DNA from: Adiantum capillus-veneris
Taxonomy: Eukaryota > Streptophyta > Polypodiopsida > Polypodiales > Pteridaceae
Direction of reading: 5' to 3'
NCBI GenBank assembly: GCA_014529385.2
Contig: CM043963.1
Span: forward strand, 73,575,912-73,639,911
Length of the DNA stretch: 64,000 nucleotides
Shown here: positions 1-13,465 of the stretch, one piece after another
How positions within the stretch are numbered: the first letter of the stretch is position 1
Layout of the letters: the number at the start of each line of letters is the position of its first letter
Notes under the pieces: model-generated
Seen by the model: the letters and a program-made list of their open reading frames with translations, nothing else
What the model was told of the DNA's origin: nothing
Databases searched by the model: none
Program-made: the position numbers and the translations under genes

Positions 1-951
1 TTACAGACAAAGGTAAAGCTAAAATGGACCTTCTACCGACTAGCACAAAGGTGTGACAACATATGCCTCTACATCAAAGAGCCCTCATGGATCAGCTTCT
101 TCAAGAAAGTTAGGCTTTCAAAACTACAAGTCACTGTGGCTAACCCAATTGAAACCTATAGGGAGACACCCAAAAAAGCAAAGATATTTCAATCCAAGTA
201 CTCAAGAAAGAAAAAGAAAGTCAAGCAAGTGTTTGTTCTAAGAAATTTAGTAAAATTCAATGATCCAGTGTGGATTAAAGACAAAATATCAACACAGAAA
301 GACAAACACATGGGATGGATAGCATCACAACGGAGCTTAAAAGAACAGGAGTACTATAGATGTAACAGACAGATTTGGGTAGCAAAACCGCAAGTAAGGG
401 CATATTAAGTAACGTCAAAACCCTCCCAAGAAAGAAGGCACACTAGGTATCAACCTCGACAATATTCCAAGATACCTAAGAAGCAGATTTACAAAAGGAC
501 AATATCAAGCACTGCTACAATCAACCACAACTCTCAAGAGGATACAAAACATAGATGGATCTCAAAGAATCTTCCTCTTGGACAAGGATTCTACACAGGT
601 TATACAAATATTTGTCTACCAGTCAACCACAAGAAAACTGCAACTACGCCAAACCTGCATGAAGATCTCAAGAGCTCAACGAGACCTAGAGCTAAGCAAA
701 GTCAACAAAGGTCATTAAGAGATTTGGATTCCTAAGTCTTCCAATGCTCCAAGTCAAAAGCCAGATGCCGACATCCAACAGAGGCCTACAACAACCTCAA
801 AGGCTCCTTACAACATGCCTAATTGAAGAATGAAATAGACAATGGAATCTTCACAGTCAAAGAAGGACAACTCAACCAACAAAGCTACAAATTCCAAGAT
901 GAAACATGTATGGAAAAAGAAACCTTCACTGCCAACTTGCTCCTTCAATAA
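1..951 (+). pseudogene. Decayed coding frame, family unknown, enters from left edge
   Basis: Reading frame 1 is open from the first base to a TAA at 406-408, then open again to TAA at 733-735, to TAA at 826-828 and to TAA at 949-951. Four stops in about 317 codons, all in one frame, suggest one protein that has lost function. The product is very basic (a KKKKVK run near codon 74) with motifs such as DPVWIKD and QIWVAKP. There is no usable start because the frame begins outside the window. I do not recognise the family; an LTR element or an endogenous pararetrovirus remnant are both possible, and a promoter-like block lies 1 kb downstream. The reading is inference from frame continuity only. 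Confidence 0.35.
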
Positions 952-1899
952 TCCACCTTTTGAGGATCCGAGCTTACTTTTACCTGAAGAAATGTTTGTA
1001 ATAAGCTCAAGAATGTAAAAAGTCAAGTTGCCAAGGTGCAAAAAACACTCTTTGGCATAGTCAAAGTCGGGCTGTTGAGCCAAAAAAATGAGCAAAGAGT
1101 TGGTCCCAAAGCTTCAAGTCTTAATAAACTTTGTGCTACGAATCATAGCTATTAGGCTTACTCTCAAGCTAGAAGAGTTGAGCATATATAAGTCGTGTCG
1201 CTCATACTAGAAGAGATGAGCATAAGAGTCCAAGTCTATTAACTTTATCATGGTGGAGTGACATAGAGTCCAACACTCACACACAGTGCACAATAAGATG
1301 AGAGCACATATCCCCAATAACAAAGACCCTTCCTAAAGGGGTGCCAGCTAGTAAATCCATGACATATGATTTTATAGCTACACCATCTTTCTAAAGAACC
1401 CCTCAAAGATCTTCCTTGCACATCATATTGTTGACGATGCATTCCTATGTATGCATATAGGATGTCCCACCATTGGACATATGAATTCGACACTCTTTTT
1501 TGCTTTTATTTATGCACCTTGAGTGGACTACAGTAGGCAAACAAATGTTTCATCATACTACCCTTTTATTTGCTAAACATTTATTTCCATATCCATTAGC
1601 AAATTATCCCTTTAGTATTTTATTAATATTTCCCATGCTAATAAATACTTCAATAATGCGCGTATCCCAAATGCATTTTCCCATCGGATTTTTTCCCTTT
1701 GGTCATCCAGGTATTATACTCTAATTTAGATCCTCGTCATTCTACTTCTCTCATACATATTCTTAATAAATAAACAACAGCCTCACCATTATACTGCTAC
1801 AATGGAAAAATGCGACATCATCTCTTCCATTAGAGATAAATTCAAACCAATGAAGGTGCTACGGTGGAATCAACCTCATCAATAAATTCAACAATCAAT
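952..1899. other. No recognisable gene
   Basis: AT-rich sequence with only short open frames lacking recognisable motifs. It probably belongs to the same decayed element as the flanking stretches, but nothing in it proves that. Confidence 0.4.
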
Positions 1900-2400
1900 G
1901 AAGACAAGCAACCCATCAAAAACCTTCCAGTTAATAGGAGATTCTAAAGACCCAAGCCTTATGAATTCACATTGAAGATGAATATGAAAAAGCAATGAAC
2001 AGTTACACATTTTTCACATTTTCCCAAAATGGTCATATATTGTCATTTTCCGATTTATTTAGCCATTGTGATAATTGTAACGTGTTACAAGCTCAATGAG
2101 AGTTCCAAGATGTAAAGAATAGGCTAGTTAGTGTGCCTACATTGCATATTCAGTAAGTTGTGGAGACTCAAAGATCTTGGGCACCTAGAATTTGCAGACT
2201 TTATACCTTGGCTACGGTATAAAAGCCAATTTTTGTAACTTTGGACCTAATTTTTGAATAATGAAAGTGAGCGTACACTACATTATAGTCATGTGAGCTC
2301 TTTGTTGGTTCAATCTTTTGTGTCTCCCTTGTGTGGTGTTGCATTGCAAATCCGAGCATACCAACGCCCTCGCAGGTGAAAGCTCTCTCTTTCTACGTAA
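1900..2400 (+). repeat. LTR- or promoter-like dispersed repeat, copy 1
   Basis: About 200 bp here, roughly 2030-2250, resembles 24,280-24,490. Shared landmarks are a GGTCATRTATTGT start, a CTCAATG.GAGTTCCAAG block, and a TATA box at the same relative place (TATAAAAG at 2218-2225; TATATAAG in the other copy). The order of an AT-rich upstream region, a TATA box and a short leader fits the U3-R part of an LTR or a pararetrovirus-type promoter. No paired LTR or primer-binding site was found, so the boundaries are approximate. Confidence 0.4.
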
Positions 2401-2570
2401 GTTTCTCGCGATGAAGTTGTGGTTTTAGTCATGCCCATCTGTGAGCTATTTTCATTCCCTACGCACAATACATGCATCTAAATTGGTTTTCGACCGTAGG
2501 AATAGATAGAGCATGTCCTAAGGGAGCTATAGAGTGCTTCAAAGTCTAAAACCAATTGACCTAAAATAAA

Positions 2571-2880
2571 TTGTTTATCTTATGCATGCGATTTTATCCA
2601 AGTGTCAAAAATGACATTTGAGCACATGAGAGTGTTGAGGATACTCTACACATTCTAGGTAGTAAGCTTCATCGCATTTGAAGCATTGTAACTACATGAA
2701 ATCAACGTATTATGCTGCGATAAACATGTTGTTTATCTTAGGTGCAATTTTGCCATAGTGTCAAAAATGACTTTTGGGCACATATGGATGTTCAGGATAC
2801 TCTACACATGCTAGGCATTAAGTTTCGTTGCAATCGGAGCACGGTAGCTATACCAATTCATCGGATCAAGCTTGCGATAA
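2571..2880. repeat. Diverged direct duplication, about 160 bp x 2
   Basis: Both halves start with GTTTATCTTA and share AGTGTCAAAAATGAC, GGATACTCTACACAT and a GCGATAA end. Copy 1 spans about 2571-2728 and copy 2 about 2731-2880. They differ at many positions, so the duplication is old. Confidence 0.6.
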
Positions 2881-3215
2881 GGAAAGTGGATTTTGGTGTT
2901 TGACACATACGTGAGACCGATCTAAGTGAGAGCATACTAGACTTGAGTTTTCCAAGAGATTAGCTATCTCTTGTAGCCTGCATGCACTAGACAAGTTAGC
3001 TACATCCCACGGATTGACATTTTATGTATGTGGTTCTCGCTTTGCTAACATCAATATGGTGAGGCTTGGAAGCCGGCTAACACCCATTGAATAGTTTCCC
3101 TATAAAATTTTCAAAATCTCACCTGTGAATAGTCATAATAGAAGAGTTGAGGTTTGGGGTGAGCTTTGGAGTGAGATTTTTTAAGATATTGATCGACTAA
3201 ACAAATCTTATTAAA
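2881..3215. other. No recognisable gene
   Basis: Only short frames. A GGTGAGCTTTGGAGTGAG stretch near 3160 resembles the arms of the neighbouring inverted repeat. Confidence 0.4.
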
Positions 3216-3256
3216 AAAAAGCTCGCTCCAAAAAGAGTTTTTGGAGCGAGCTTTTT
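3216..3256. repeat. Perfect inverted repeat with GGAGCGAGC arms
   Basis: Arms of about 19 bp (AAAAAGCTCGCTCCAAAAA and its reverse complement) are separated by 3 bases. A related foldback lies at 7880-7997, also next to a microsatellite. This could be the terminal inverted repeat of a small non-autonomous DNA transposon. Confidence 0.6.
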
Positions 3257-3264
3257 GAAGCAAG

Positions 3265-3268
<4 letters not shown>

Positions 3269-3316
<48 letters not shown>

Positions 3317-3366
3317 CTTTTGATTTTTTTTTCTCCCTCCAAGATCATTAAAGATGTCTCCATCTG

Positions 3367-3421
<55 letters not shown>

Positions 3422-3435
3422 CCCCCCCCCCCCCC
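3269..3435. repeat. Compound microsatellite (GT)n, (CT)n, C17
   Basis: (GT)n at 3269-3314, unique sequence, (CT)n at 3370-3418, then a run of 17 C at 3419-3435. Open frames across it encode only dipeptide runs and are not genes. Confidence 0.95.
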
Positions 3436-4019
3436 AAGCGACTCTACAATGTTGTTTTACCACTCTATAATCAATGTCAAGGAGTGGTTGCTTTGTACGT
3501 TGCCATTGAGATTAATGTCTAATTGATTTGCTCATTGATTTAATGTGGGATCCTTCGTGAGAAGAGTTTGGCAATAGTTTTATGTGCTAACAAAATCAAT
3601 ATGGCATCCTTAATGTGAAGAGTTCATCATTAATTTCATGTGACCACATCAAGTGTGTGTGCTCGATGGTATTGTGTATGTATAAAATTGATTTGGTGTC
3701 GAGACCAAAAGTGGACTTATAATTTGCCCTGAAGGTGATTGGTGTCTAGTGTCTCTGAACTTCTCTCTCGATAATTTTGAAAAGTAATTATATGAAACTT
3801 GTTCAACTATAAAGGATCCTGTCATAAATATTTCAATATTTGGGGTAGCATTGAGTTGAGATGCTTGGCACACACTTGTTTGGTGCCTCATTTTTGTCCC
3901 CTACCAGTTGGTGGCCAACCATGAATTGCAACACTCTTTCTTATCAAAATCATGGTAAAAAACTTGGTAGGCAATTCTCCAAGATACTGTACATGTTCAA
4001 TGTTGCTATAACCATCAAA

Positions 4020-4022
<3 letters not shown>
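3436..4022. other. No recognisable gene
   Basis: No protein or structural signal recognised; AT-rich spacer between two microsatellites. Confidence 0.4.

Positions 4023-4080
<58 letters not shown>
4023..4080. repeat. (CT)n microsatellite
   Basis: About 29 CT units. It directly abuts the LINE fragment on its right, at the point where that fragment breaks off. Confidence 0.95.
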
Positions 4081-4083
<3 letters not shown>

Positions 4084-4092
4084 CGAAGCAAG

Positions 4093-4335
4093 TCAAGCCG
4101 TAATACATTGGTGTTGTAGAAAATATTCATTCACTTGAGAGTCTATTGAGGCATCATGTACCAAGTGTAATACATCCCATATTCCAAACCAATTCTTTAT
4201 ATCTTGCATCCATCCCATGCTCAAGATCATGCTTTTAAGCGTTGATAGACCGCTTTTGGCCTGTACAAAGTAACATTTATATGCATCGTCATATGTACAA
4301 AAAGATGTAAATACATGCATTTGGGAGCTTTGCAA
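4093..4335 (-). pseudogene. LINE ORF2 C-terminal fragment
   Basis: An 80-codon frame containing LSMGWMQDI, WFGIWDVLHL and SQVNE.FLQ.QCITA. The same words occur on the + strand at 22,814-22,950 in the longer LINE copy, between its RT and its C-terminal zinc-binding region. Homology stops at the equivalent of ACGGCTTG and is replaced by a (GA/CT)n tract, so this is a piece broken on both sides. The identity as a LINE rests on comparison with the 20.8-23.4 kb copy. Confidence 0.65.
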
Positions 4336-5469
4336 AGTGGTTTCAAGTTCGAAAAAAGATGCAACGTGTAAGCATTGTGAATAGGCAGGTTCGCGTGCTA
4401 GCAGTCGAGCACATGTACATGCCCGGATAGGGTATCGAGGCCTTGAATATGGTTCTCGGTGGCTTATTTTGGCTCTAGAGAATGTGTTTGAGCTTTCTAG
4501 AATTTAAATAATGCAAGCGACAAGTATGGGTACTCTCATCTCGCTTAAGAAGTTTGGGACATGCAGTAACTGTCTATTTACGGTGCCTGATCTGCGGTGA
4601 TGCGTGCACCACCCTAGAAGTGGTCAAAAATAGAATGTGGGGATGTGGAAAATTGCTTTGGGTATCAAGGATCAAGCGTAAAAAATTGAAGTCTGTTTGG
4701 GATTTTTCCCACGAAAAATGCCTGCCGGGGGTCAAAACTTGCCAAAACTGGGTCAAAAAAGGTCAAAAAATGACCAAAAATGGTGTGAAAAGGATTCAAT
4801 TTTCCACATCAGTCGCGGTGCCATGAGTGTTCCAGCTGATGGAGTATTTTTGAAGCCAATTCTTGGCACTTTCACCTCTTTGGGTGGGGAAGGTAGCAGG
4901 GTTCCTATAGGTGGTCTAGTGCAGTCCCGTCGCGTTCGCGTCCTGTTTTCAAGTGTGTGGCGGAGTGAATGAGAGCTTTCTCTCTTCAATTTTTCACTTG
5001 GGAGAGTATATGGAAGTTCTAAGGTTTCCATGGATGTGTGTGTGGGAGGAATTGAGGGAAGAAGGTGCGGCTTTCTACAAGACTATGTGACCCTGTATCG
5101 GTGCCATTAGGGTTGGCGCTACTCCAAAAAGTCCAACATAGTGGAGTTTGGTGAAGCTTTTGCAATGGTTTAAGAGAGGCATTTTGTGGCTGGATTTTTT
5201 GAGTTTTTGATGGTTTTTCTTGTATATTTTGGTCACCATCAAGTGTGATTTCAAGTGTTGATCAACGCGACTCACCTTGTAGTGTCTGCGGGCAAGCAAG
5301 GGCTTGTAGGTCGAGGCGTTTGGAGTTTGAATTGAGCTCGTGGGTAGTATTTTTATTGAGCTCTTGAGTGGTGGTGGATGTGGGTTGAAACTCAAGTAAA
5401 TTTCTTGTGTGGTGTTGAGTTGTCTGGGTGTGTGAGTGTGCGCATGGCGTCTTTTGCTCCATCATCCTT
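4336..5469 (+). repeat. Candidate 5' LTR or leader of gypsy gag remnant
   Basis: This stretch precedes a tRNA-Arg-type primer-binding site and a gypsy gag. It has no gene of its own, several TGACC/GGTCA-rich direct repeats around 4730-4790, and T/G-rich leader sequence. No second LTR copy was found in the window, so the start of the LTR is a guess. Confidence 0.3.
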
Positions 5470-5487
5470 TGGCGATCCCGCTGGGGA
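5470..5487 (+). other. Primer-binding site, tRNA-Arg type
   Basis: TGGCGATCCCGCTGGGGA resembles the TGGCGAnTCCnCTGGGGA sites, complementary to a tRNA-Arg 3' end, reported for Tat/Ogre-like plant gypsy elements. Its place about 145 bp before a gypsy gag start supports the call. Confidence 0.5.
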
Positions 5488-5632
5488 GCGGAAATTTGCC
5501 AGTTGTGCACCCAGGTGAAGCGGTTTTGCTGTGAAGTTCGAGCTTCATTGAAGAAAAGTGGTGGTTTGGTTGAGGTGCAAGACTTCAACTTTTTTGGAGT
5601 TACTCACGCAAGGGTGAAGCGACTCCGAAGAG

Positions 5633-6715
5633 ATGGCTTATAGTCGGCCAGTGTTCACAGGGAAGGAGGATGTGAAGGGCTAGATTGTGAACTTGGAGTG
5701 GCATACACTTGGTATGCACATTGTGAATGACAAAGCAAAGCTTCGTGTATTTCCTCTTGCGCTCAAAGGAGAAGCTCGAGAGTGTTTTGAAGGTTTAGAG
5801 GAAGATAAAAATCAAACATGGGAGCAGGTGAAGCTGGCAATTTTTGACACGTTTGGAAAGAAACTAAACGCAATAGAAGCAACAACAAAATTGAGAGGTT
5901 TGCAGCAAGATGTTCATGCTAACTTTAAAGAGTTTTTGCAACACTTCGAAGGATTTGGATTCAATTAGAGGCGGCATCCCAAGTACCTCCAGGGGATTTC
6001 TTTAAAGGGCGTCAGTTTATGGATTGTCTCCATCCAAGTGTAAGGGAGAAGGTCGATCAAGATGAGCCTGCTACATTTGAAAGGGTTGTGGATATTGCCG
6101 AGGCCAAGAGCGAGAAGATCAAGAGAAGGTGGGAGCAAGGCATGACACACGCTGAGCCAGTTGTGGTGCAACCAATGGTCCTTGTGGCAACAGATGATAG
6201 AGTGGAGCGAGTGGTTCAAGGTCCAGATCCTGTTACAGCCCAGGTTTTGCATGATCTTTCCGGGTTTTAACATAATGAATAGGAACCAAAGAGAGGAGGG
6301 ACCAACTGGGAGAGGTAGGGGATGAAGGTTACAAGGTAGATGCTACAATTGTGATGAAGAGGGTCACCACGCCCCTGATTGCCCTGAACCATCAAGAGAG
6401 AGAGGAGGGATATACCCCTTATATGGACGTGGTCAAGGGAGAATAGAAGAAAATCATCAAGAGCGGGCACTAGAAGCACCATCGCCGCAACAACAACCAC
6501 AACCGTTGCCTGGAAATGGAGAAGGCAGAGCTATTAACATCATTACCCTTGAGCATCAAGATGTGGATGTTTTGGCCAATAAGAGAGCTAGGCATGATAG
6601 GGAGAAAGAGACAGAAGAAGAGAGGGAAACAAGAGCAAGGAAAGGAAAGGCTAAGGTAGAAGACAAACCAAATAGTAGTAAGAGGCGGCAAAGAAGGAAA
6701 ATTGGTCCAAATGGT
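5633..6715 (+). pseudogene. Ty3/gypsy gag remnant with zinc knuckle
   Basis: The frame starts ATG-GCT at 5633 (MAYSRPVFTG) and meets a TAG at codon 15. It then reads the retrotransposon Gag core (LEWHTLGMHI, LALKGEARECFEGL, FDTFGKKLNAIEATTKL) to a stop at 5966-5968. A second frame from about 6019 continues the capsid region (LHPSVREKV, TFERVVDIAEAKSEKIKRRW). After more frameshifts a CCHC zinc knuckle CYNCDEEGHHAPDCPEP appears near 6338-6388, followed by a charged linker to about 6710. Gag would form the virus-like particle and bind the element RNA. No protease or pol follows, because a LINE fragment in the opposite orientation begins at about 6711. Nonfunctional; the family assignment to Ty3/gypsy is good. 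Confidence 0.8.
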
Positions 6716-7043
6716 GACCTGTCCAATGCCTTCCTCTTGTATAAAGTCACTTGTACCATTTGTTCCAATTGATCGATGCATAGACCAAAGAGCGTTGGTG
6801 ACAACAGACATCCTTGTTTAGCCCCAATAGTGCTTAATTTTGTTTTGAAATTCATGTTCCCATGTGCAATTGACACATCACCTTCTCATAGATTCAAGAA
6901 ATCAGAAGCATAAACTCACTTGGCATTTGGAGCTTCCATCCTTCTCCATAAATTGTTATGTGGAATCATATCAAAGGCTTTCTTAAAGTCCACAAAGCAA
7001 TAATACAAATGCTTGTCTTTCAACCAACTTGCCTCCATGCGAA

Positions 7044-7050
<7 letters not shown>
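6711..7050 (-). pseudogene. LINE reverse transcriptase fragment
   Basis: On the minus strand the frames read CFVDFKKAFDMIPHNNLWRR (RT block with the first catalytic-region Asp, FDxIP) and, after a frameshift, IGAKQGCLLSPTLFGLCIDQ (the GxxQGxxLSPxLF block typical of non-LTR RTs). The YxDD block is absent because the copy ends first. The same words, with different breaks, occur in the + strand LINE at 21,885-22,110. It interrupts the gypsy gag to the left and abuts the 3' end of another LINE copy to the right. Confidence 0.8.
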
Positions 7051-7080
<30 letters not shown>

Positions 7081-7503
7081 AGAGAGATAGATAGATAAAT
7101 AAATAAATTGTATTATCATCCTTGGAGGTCAAGTGTGACCTATGTGACCAAAGTCACATTGATGCAGTATGTGTGCAGTTGATGAGTGATTTTGGATGTT
7201 CCAAAACTGTGGTGATGATGAGAGTCACAATGGAGAGCCCATACTATGGAAAAGAAAAATATGTAGGTCTATGTCATGGCTAAAAATGTGAGGGAAGAAA
7301 GTTCAGGATGTGATCAAAATCTGAGCACTTTAGTAGTGTGTGATACTCAAATTCTCAAACTTTTTAGTGAGCATAACGTGCACAATCGATTTGACTCTTC
7401 TCCATTGCACCAATGCCCTATCTGGCATCGAAGAAAGTGGGGGCTATGCCGAATTTCTGCAATAGTGCGTATCATTGACAACAGGATATGCTCAAGCACA
7501 TAA
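7048..7503 (-). pseudogene. LINE 3' end: C-terminal zinc region, 3' UTR and (TC)n tail
   Basis: Read on the minus strand, this aligns with 23,090-23,480 of the + strand LINE copy. It has the same GGGCAATGGAGAAGAGTCAAAT-type stretch encoding NGEESN, then TLCSL (CxxC-like part of the LINE C-terminal motif), then HTT.VL. The 3' UTR ends with GGTCACACTTGACCTCC (7110-7152) and then runs into (ATTT)n, (ATCT)n and (CT)n at 7048-7109. Stops and frameshifts are present. The simple-sequence tail sits exactly where a poly(A) tail would be expected. Confidence 0.7.
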
Positions 7504-7559
7504 GGGCGAGTACGGTTTCCTCTTTCAACAAAAAAACCATGGTTTTTTAGTTGAGGGAA

Positions 7560-7660
7560 ATATGGTTGGAGAGAGCTAGAGAGAGTGAGAGGGATTGAGA
7601 GTCAGATAGGTAGATACATGTTATTATTGTCCTAGGAGGTCAAATATAACCTATGACAAG
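7560..7660 (-). repeat. Second LINE 3'-terminal motif with CT-rich tail
   Basis: On the minus strand GGTTATATTTGACCTCC (within 7619-7660) is followed by AATAATA and a degenerate (ATCT)/(CT) tail. It is the same 3' terminal motif as at 7110-7152, 23,397-23,439 and 32,753-32,796. Confidence 0.6.
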
Positions 7661-7668
7661 GAGGGAGG

Positions 7669-7745
<77 letters not shown>

Positions 7746-7872
7746 GTATATAACAGGGGGGAGGGGGTAGAGGAAGAGAGAGAGAGAGAGAGAGGTAGAA
7801 AAAATACAGAGAGAGGGAGAGCAAACGAGAGATTGAAGGAGTTGGAGAGAGAGAGAGAGAGAGAGAGAGACA
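7661..7872. repeat. (GA)n microsatellite cluster
   Basis: A pure (GA)n of about 34 units at 7674-7741, then shorter (GA)n runs to 7872. Long RE/SL dipeptide frames on both strands are artefacts of this repeat. Confidence 0.95.
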
Positions 7873-7879
7873 AGAGAGT

Positions 7880-7997
7880 AAAAAAAAGCTCCCTCTGGAA
7901 AGCTCACTCCGAAAACTCTTTTGGAGCGAGCTTTTTCGAGTGAGCTTTTTTCCTAAATTTGGTCAATTGAGAAATAATTGAAAAAAGCTCGCTCCAT
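7880..7997. repeat. Foldback related to the 3216-3256 inverted repeat
   Basis: Contains TTTTGGAGCGAGCTTTTT, AAGCTCACTCCGAAAA, GAGTGAGCTTTTTT and AAAAAAGCTCGCTCC, i.e. several inverted copies of one GGAGYGAGCTTTTT word. It lies just right of a (GA)n tract. No coding capacity. Confidence 0.55.
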
Positions 7998-8465
7998 TTC
8001 AATCCCCATAACAAAAAACTAACAAGAAATTTTCTAAGATCAAATTGGCGTTGTTGCTTAATATAAAAATATGGTACCCAAGATCCAAAATATGAGGAAG
8101 GATTATAGTTTATATTATCCCACTTGAAAACACTAAAAAAAGTATATGATTTTATTGCAGGCAAGAATACCTAGATAGATGAGATATGGTAGGTCTAGCA
8201 AGTGATTAGATGTATGTATCATATGTTAAATTTCCTTAATTCTTTTTGGATAGACCAAAACTATATAGGACAATGTTATCGCATGTTGTCACTCTTGCTC
8301 ATTTGTGTAGCTTTGCCTATGAAGAGTATAACTTGATAAAAAAAGTAATCAAGATAATAAACAATTACCCTCAATTCCTAACAAGTTTCTTTAAGATGAT
8401 TCACTAAATACATTCATGAGAGACGTGTGATCCTAATGAAATTGCACTCTATTTCACCCTCCACT
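7998..8465. other. No recognisable gene
   Basis: AT-rich sequence; no motif recognised on either strand. Confidence 0.4.
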
Positions 8466-8476
8466 CTTTTCTCTCT

Positions 8477-8517
<41 letters not shown>

Positions 8518-8520
8518 ATA

Positions 8521-8563
<43 letters not shown>

Positions 8564-8840
8564 TCTCCATGTAGTGTATACATATATTCACCCTCCACTT
8601 TGTCATTTTCTTGAGTACGCTTCATTTATAATATATTACACATTCGGGGGTAGCACTAGAGGCTAGGTGCCTTTGGATGCAGTGTGACTCATAGCTTAAA
8701 CTCCATGCTAAGTTGGGCTCTAATAACTCCTCCCCTATCCAAATGCTTCCACAACTCTGATGTATATTGAAATTGTGTAAAAGTGTAAATTGTATCATTT
8801 TTGCATAGACCCTTGGGGAGGGGTATCTCTCACCTAGTAT
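8466..8840 (-). repeat. Dispersed repeat with (TA)n(GA)n end, copy 1
   Basis: About 270 bp (8570-8838) matches 19,606-19,845. Shared words include CTCCACTTTGTCATT, TAGGTGCCTYTGGATGCAGT, TTAAACTCCATGCTA and TTTTTGCATAGACCC. In both copies the left side is a (CT)n(AT)n tract (here 8466-8560). On the minus strand the repeat therefore ends in a simple-sequence tail, as a retroposon would. No protein is encoded; a SINE-like or LTR fragment are both possible. Confidence 0.65.
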
Positions 8841-11254
<2,414 letters not shown>

Positions 11255-11440
11255 GCATGCAAATAAAGCGATATTTTCACCTACACTTTTGAGAGACCAA
11301 TGGAATAGCCTAAAGTGAACGAGCAAGAGTGTGTGCAACAATGGATTCACATGCAAAAAAAGAAATATTTTTGGCTATAGCTTTGAGAGACCAATGGAAT
11401 AGCCTGAAGTGCATGACTGAGAGCGTGTGTGTGATGTGTG
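11255..11440. repeat. Tandem duplication, about 95 bp x 2
   Basis: Both copies carry CATGCAAAT/A, GATATTTT-like sequence and the identical GAGAGACCAATGGAATAGCC, followed by AAAGTG or GAAGTG. It lies next to, or inside, the 3' LTR of the neighbouring copia remnant. Confidence 0.7.
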
Positions 11441-11596
11441 CAGCAATGGAGAAGAGAGAAGAAGAGGAGACTTGTGTTTATAGGGGCCAAAACTCACTAT
11501 GAATATGTGAGACCCCTTATTCTATTATGTACATAAAAGAATAAGTGTAGTGGGTGGAGTTTGACCTAGCCAGCCACATGGGGCTTTACCCCAGCA
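11441..11596 (-). repeat. Probable 3' LTR end of degenerate copia
   Basis: On the minus strand a purine tract TTTACGTGGGAGGT (11,597-11,610) is directly followed by TGCTGGGGTAAAG. This is the expected polypurine tract to LTR (TG) junction for the gag-protease remnant upstream on that strand. The far end of the LTR and its 5' partner were not found. Confidence 0.5.
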
Positions 11597-12795
11597 ACCT
11601 CCCACGTAAATGCCAATGTGATCGTAAGGGAGAAAACAAAGGAAAACCATATACAAGGTCATTATCAAGTATGACCTCAGCCAACACCCACTAGCTCATT
11701 GAACCTATGTGTGTCGCTCTAAATGTTGAGGAAGTATAGAGTGATCAACCACATACTTGTCACCAAAGCCGCACACATCTCGCAGGTATCTCACCATATG
11801 CTACAAAATGCCCCTATGCTCAAGGCCAATATCAACCACTACATGACTGACTATTCCAGTTGCAAATGCAGCTACTACAAATGGAAGCTCGGGTCTTGAG
11901 ATAGATATCTTGTACATGAGACTCTCGAATGCTGATGCAATCCTGGAAATCTATGCCAACATGACCATCTCAGTCAAATCTGGCTCAGAACTCCACACTT
12001 GGAAATCATCCAAACACCTTGACTCCAATCCTTGGAATCCAACCTCATGTCCATTGCATCTCACATGCGTACTAAAAGCATATGTCTATTGTGAACCCTT
12101 GCGAGTCAAGAGCAATGTCAAGCTCCAACTCACACACATCAGCCTCTAACCTAAGCATATCCATGAATGATTGAATCAAAATTGAATCCTCGGTACTCAA
12201 AGCCATCCATATCCGTCATCGTATACAGGAATGACAAGCCCTATTGCACAATTGTCTGCACAATTGGCTCAACATGCTCACCAACTAGAGCATCATGCAA
12301 CGTATTTGCAAAGGAGACACACCTCGTCTCTCTGCATGGCCACGTACTCACAAGGTCTCAAATGTGACATACTCGCATTGCATGAATCATTCCAACGCTA
12401 TCACCTCTCACTATGACTAGCTGTCCGCGATGCAATCTGAAATAGTGCTCATGCAACACTACCTGGCATTTGCTATCTCGTAAAACTGAATCACAGAGAT
12501 CAAGATCTGTGTGTCCAGCCTAGCACATGGTGTACATTGTGTAGCACGTATGATGCACCACTTGTTAAAGATAGTCTGCCATCTCCTGCACCAACTATGT
12601 CATGCATTGAACCATCAACTAGACGCACATGTCCAAGCATACCACTAGTATGTGTGCTACACCATTCACAACTCGACGTGACATGAAATCTAGCACTTGT
12701 GTCTAGTATCCAATGCGAAGGTAATGTGTCATCAAAAACTGACATAAGAAAGTCAAGAGTAAACATGGAAGCAAAATTGACATCTCCTTCATGTG

Positions 12796-13017
12796 TAGCC
12801 TCATATGCTACATATACTCCCACATTAGTCAAGTGATAGCATCTTTCCTGTGTTGTCTCATCCGTTGAAAACAACGCCTGTGTATATGCCCTATATGACC
12901 ACAATGTAGCCTCATATGCTACATATACTCCCACATTAGTCAAGCGATAGCATCTTTCCTATGTTGTCTCATCCGTTGAAAACAACGCCTGTGTATATTC
13001 CCTATATGACCACAATG
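12796..13017. repeat. Tandem duplication, 111 bp x 2, inside gag-protease remnant
   Basis: The second copy starts at 12,907 and is nearly identical to the first. The period equals 37 codons, so a reading frame passes through both; the repeat VGVYVAYEAT is seen twice on the minus strand. Confidence 0.9.
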
Positions 13018-13361
13018 CCAACACACAACATCTCTATGTCTGCAAGATTTCCCTCTGGCTATAGGCATCTCTATGGACTCATCTCTACCAAAAACATTGC
13101 ACAATCTCTGGCATAAATCTCTAGCTGTACATGCATCCAAATTGATGCGATAGACATACTCACCAAGTTGTAACATGATTGTTGAACATGCAAGCTCGTC
13201 CAAGTCCTCCCACTCATCGTCCATCATAGACTTTGGCCTAGCATACATGCCTTGTAGTGGCAACACTTGGCCCAAGTGAGTCAATGCATCATGCTACCTG
13301 CTTTCCAATGCTCGAAGTTTGAACCATCAAACTTTGTATGAAATAGCATAAACTTTGACAA

Positions 13362-13465
13362 TGATGTACTTTCCAAATACATGGAAAACCTATGAACAAG
13401 ATCAAGCACAAATTGATGTACTTGCCAAATACATGGCAAACCTATGAACAAGATGTAGCACAAAT
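13362..13465. repeat. Tandem duplication, 52 bp x 2
   Basis: TGATGTACTT...CCAAATACATGG.AAACCTATGAACAAGAT occurs at 13,362 and again at 13,414. The period is not a multiple of three, so it disrupts the gag frame. Confidence 0.85.
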
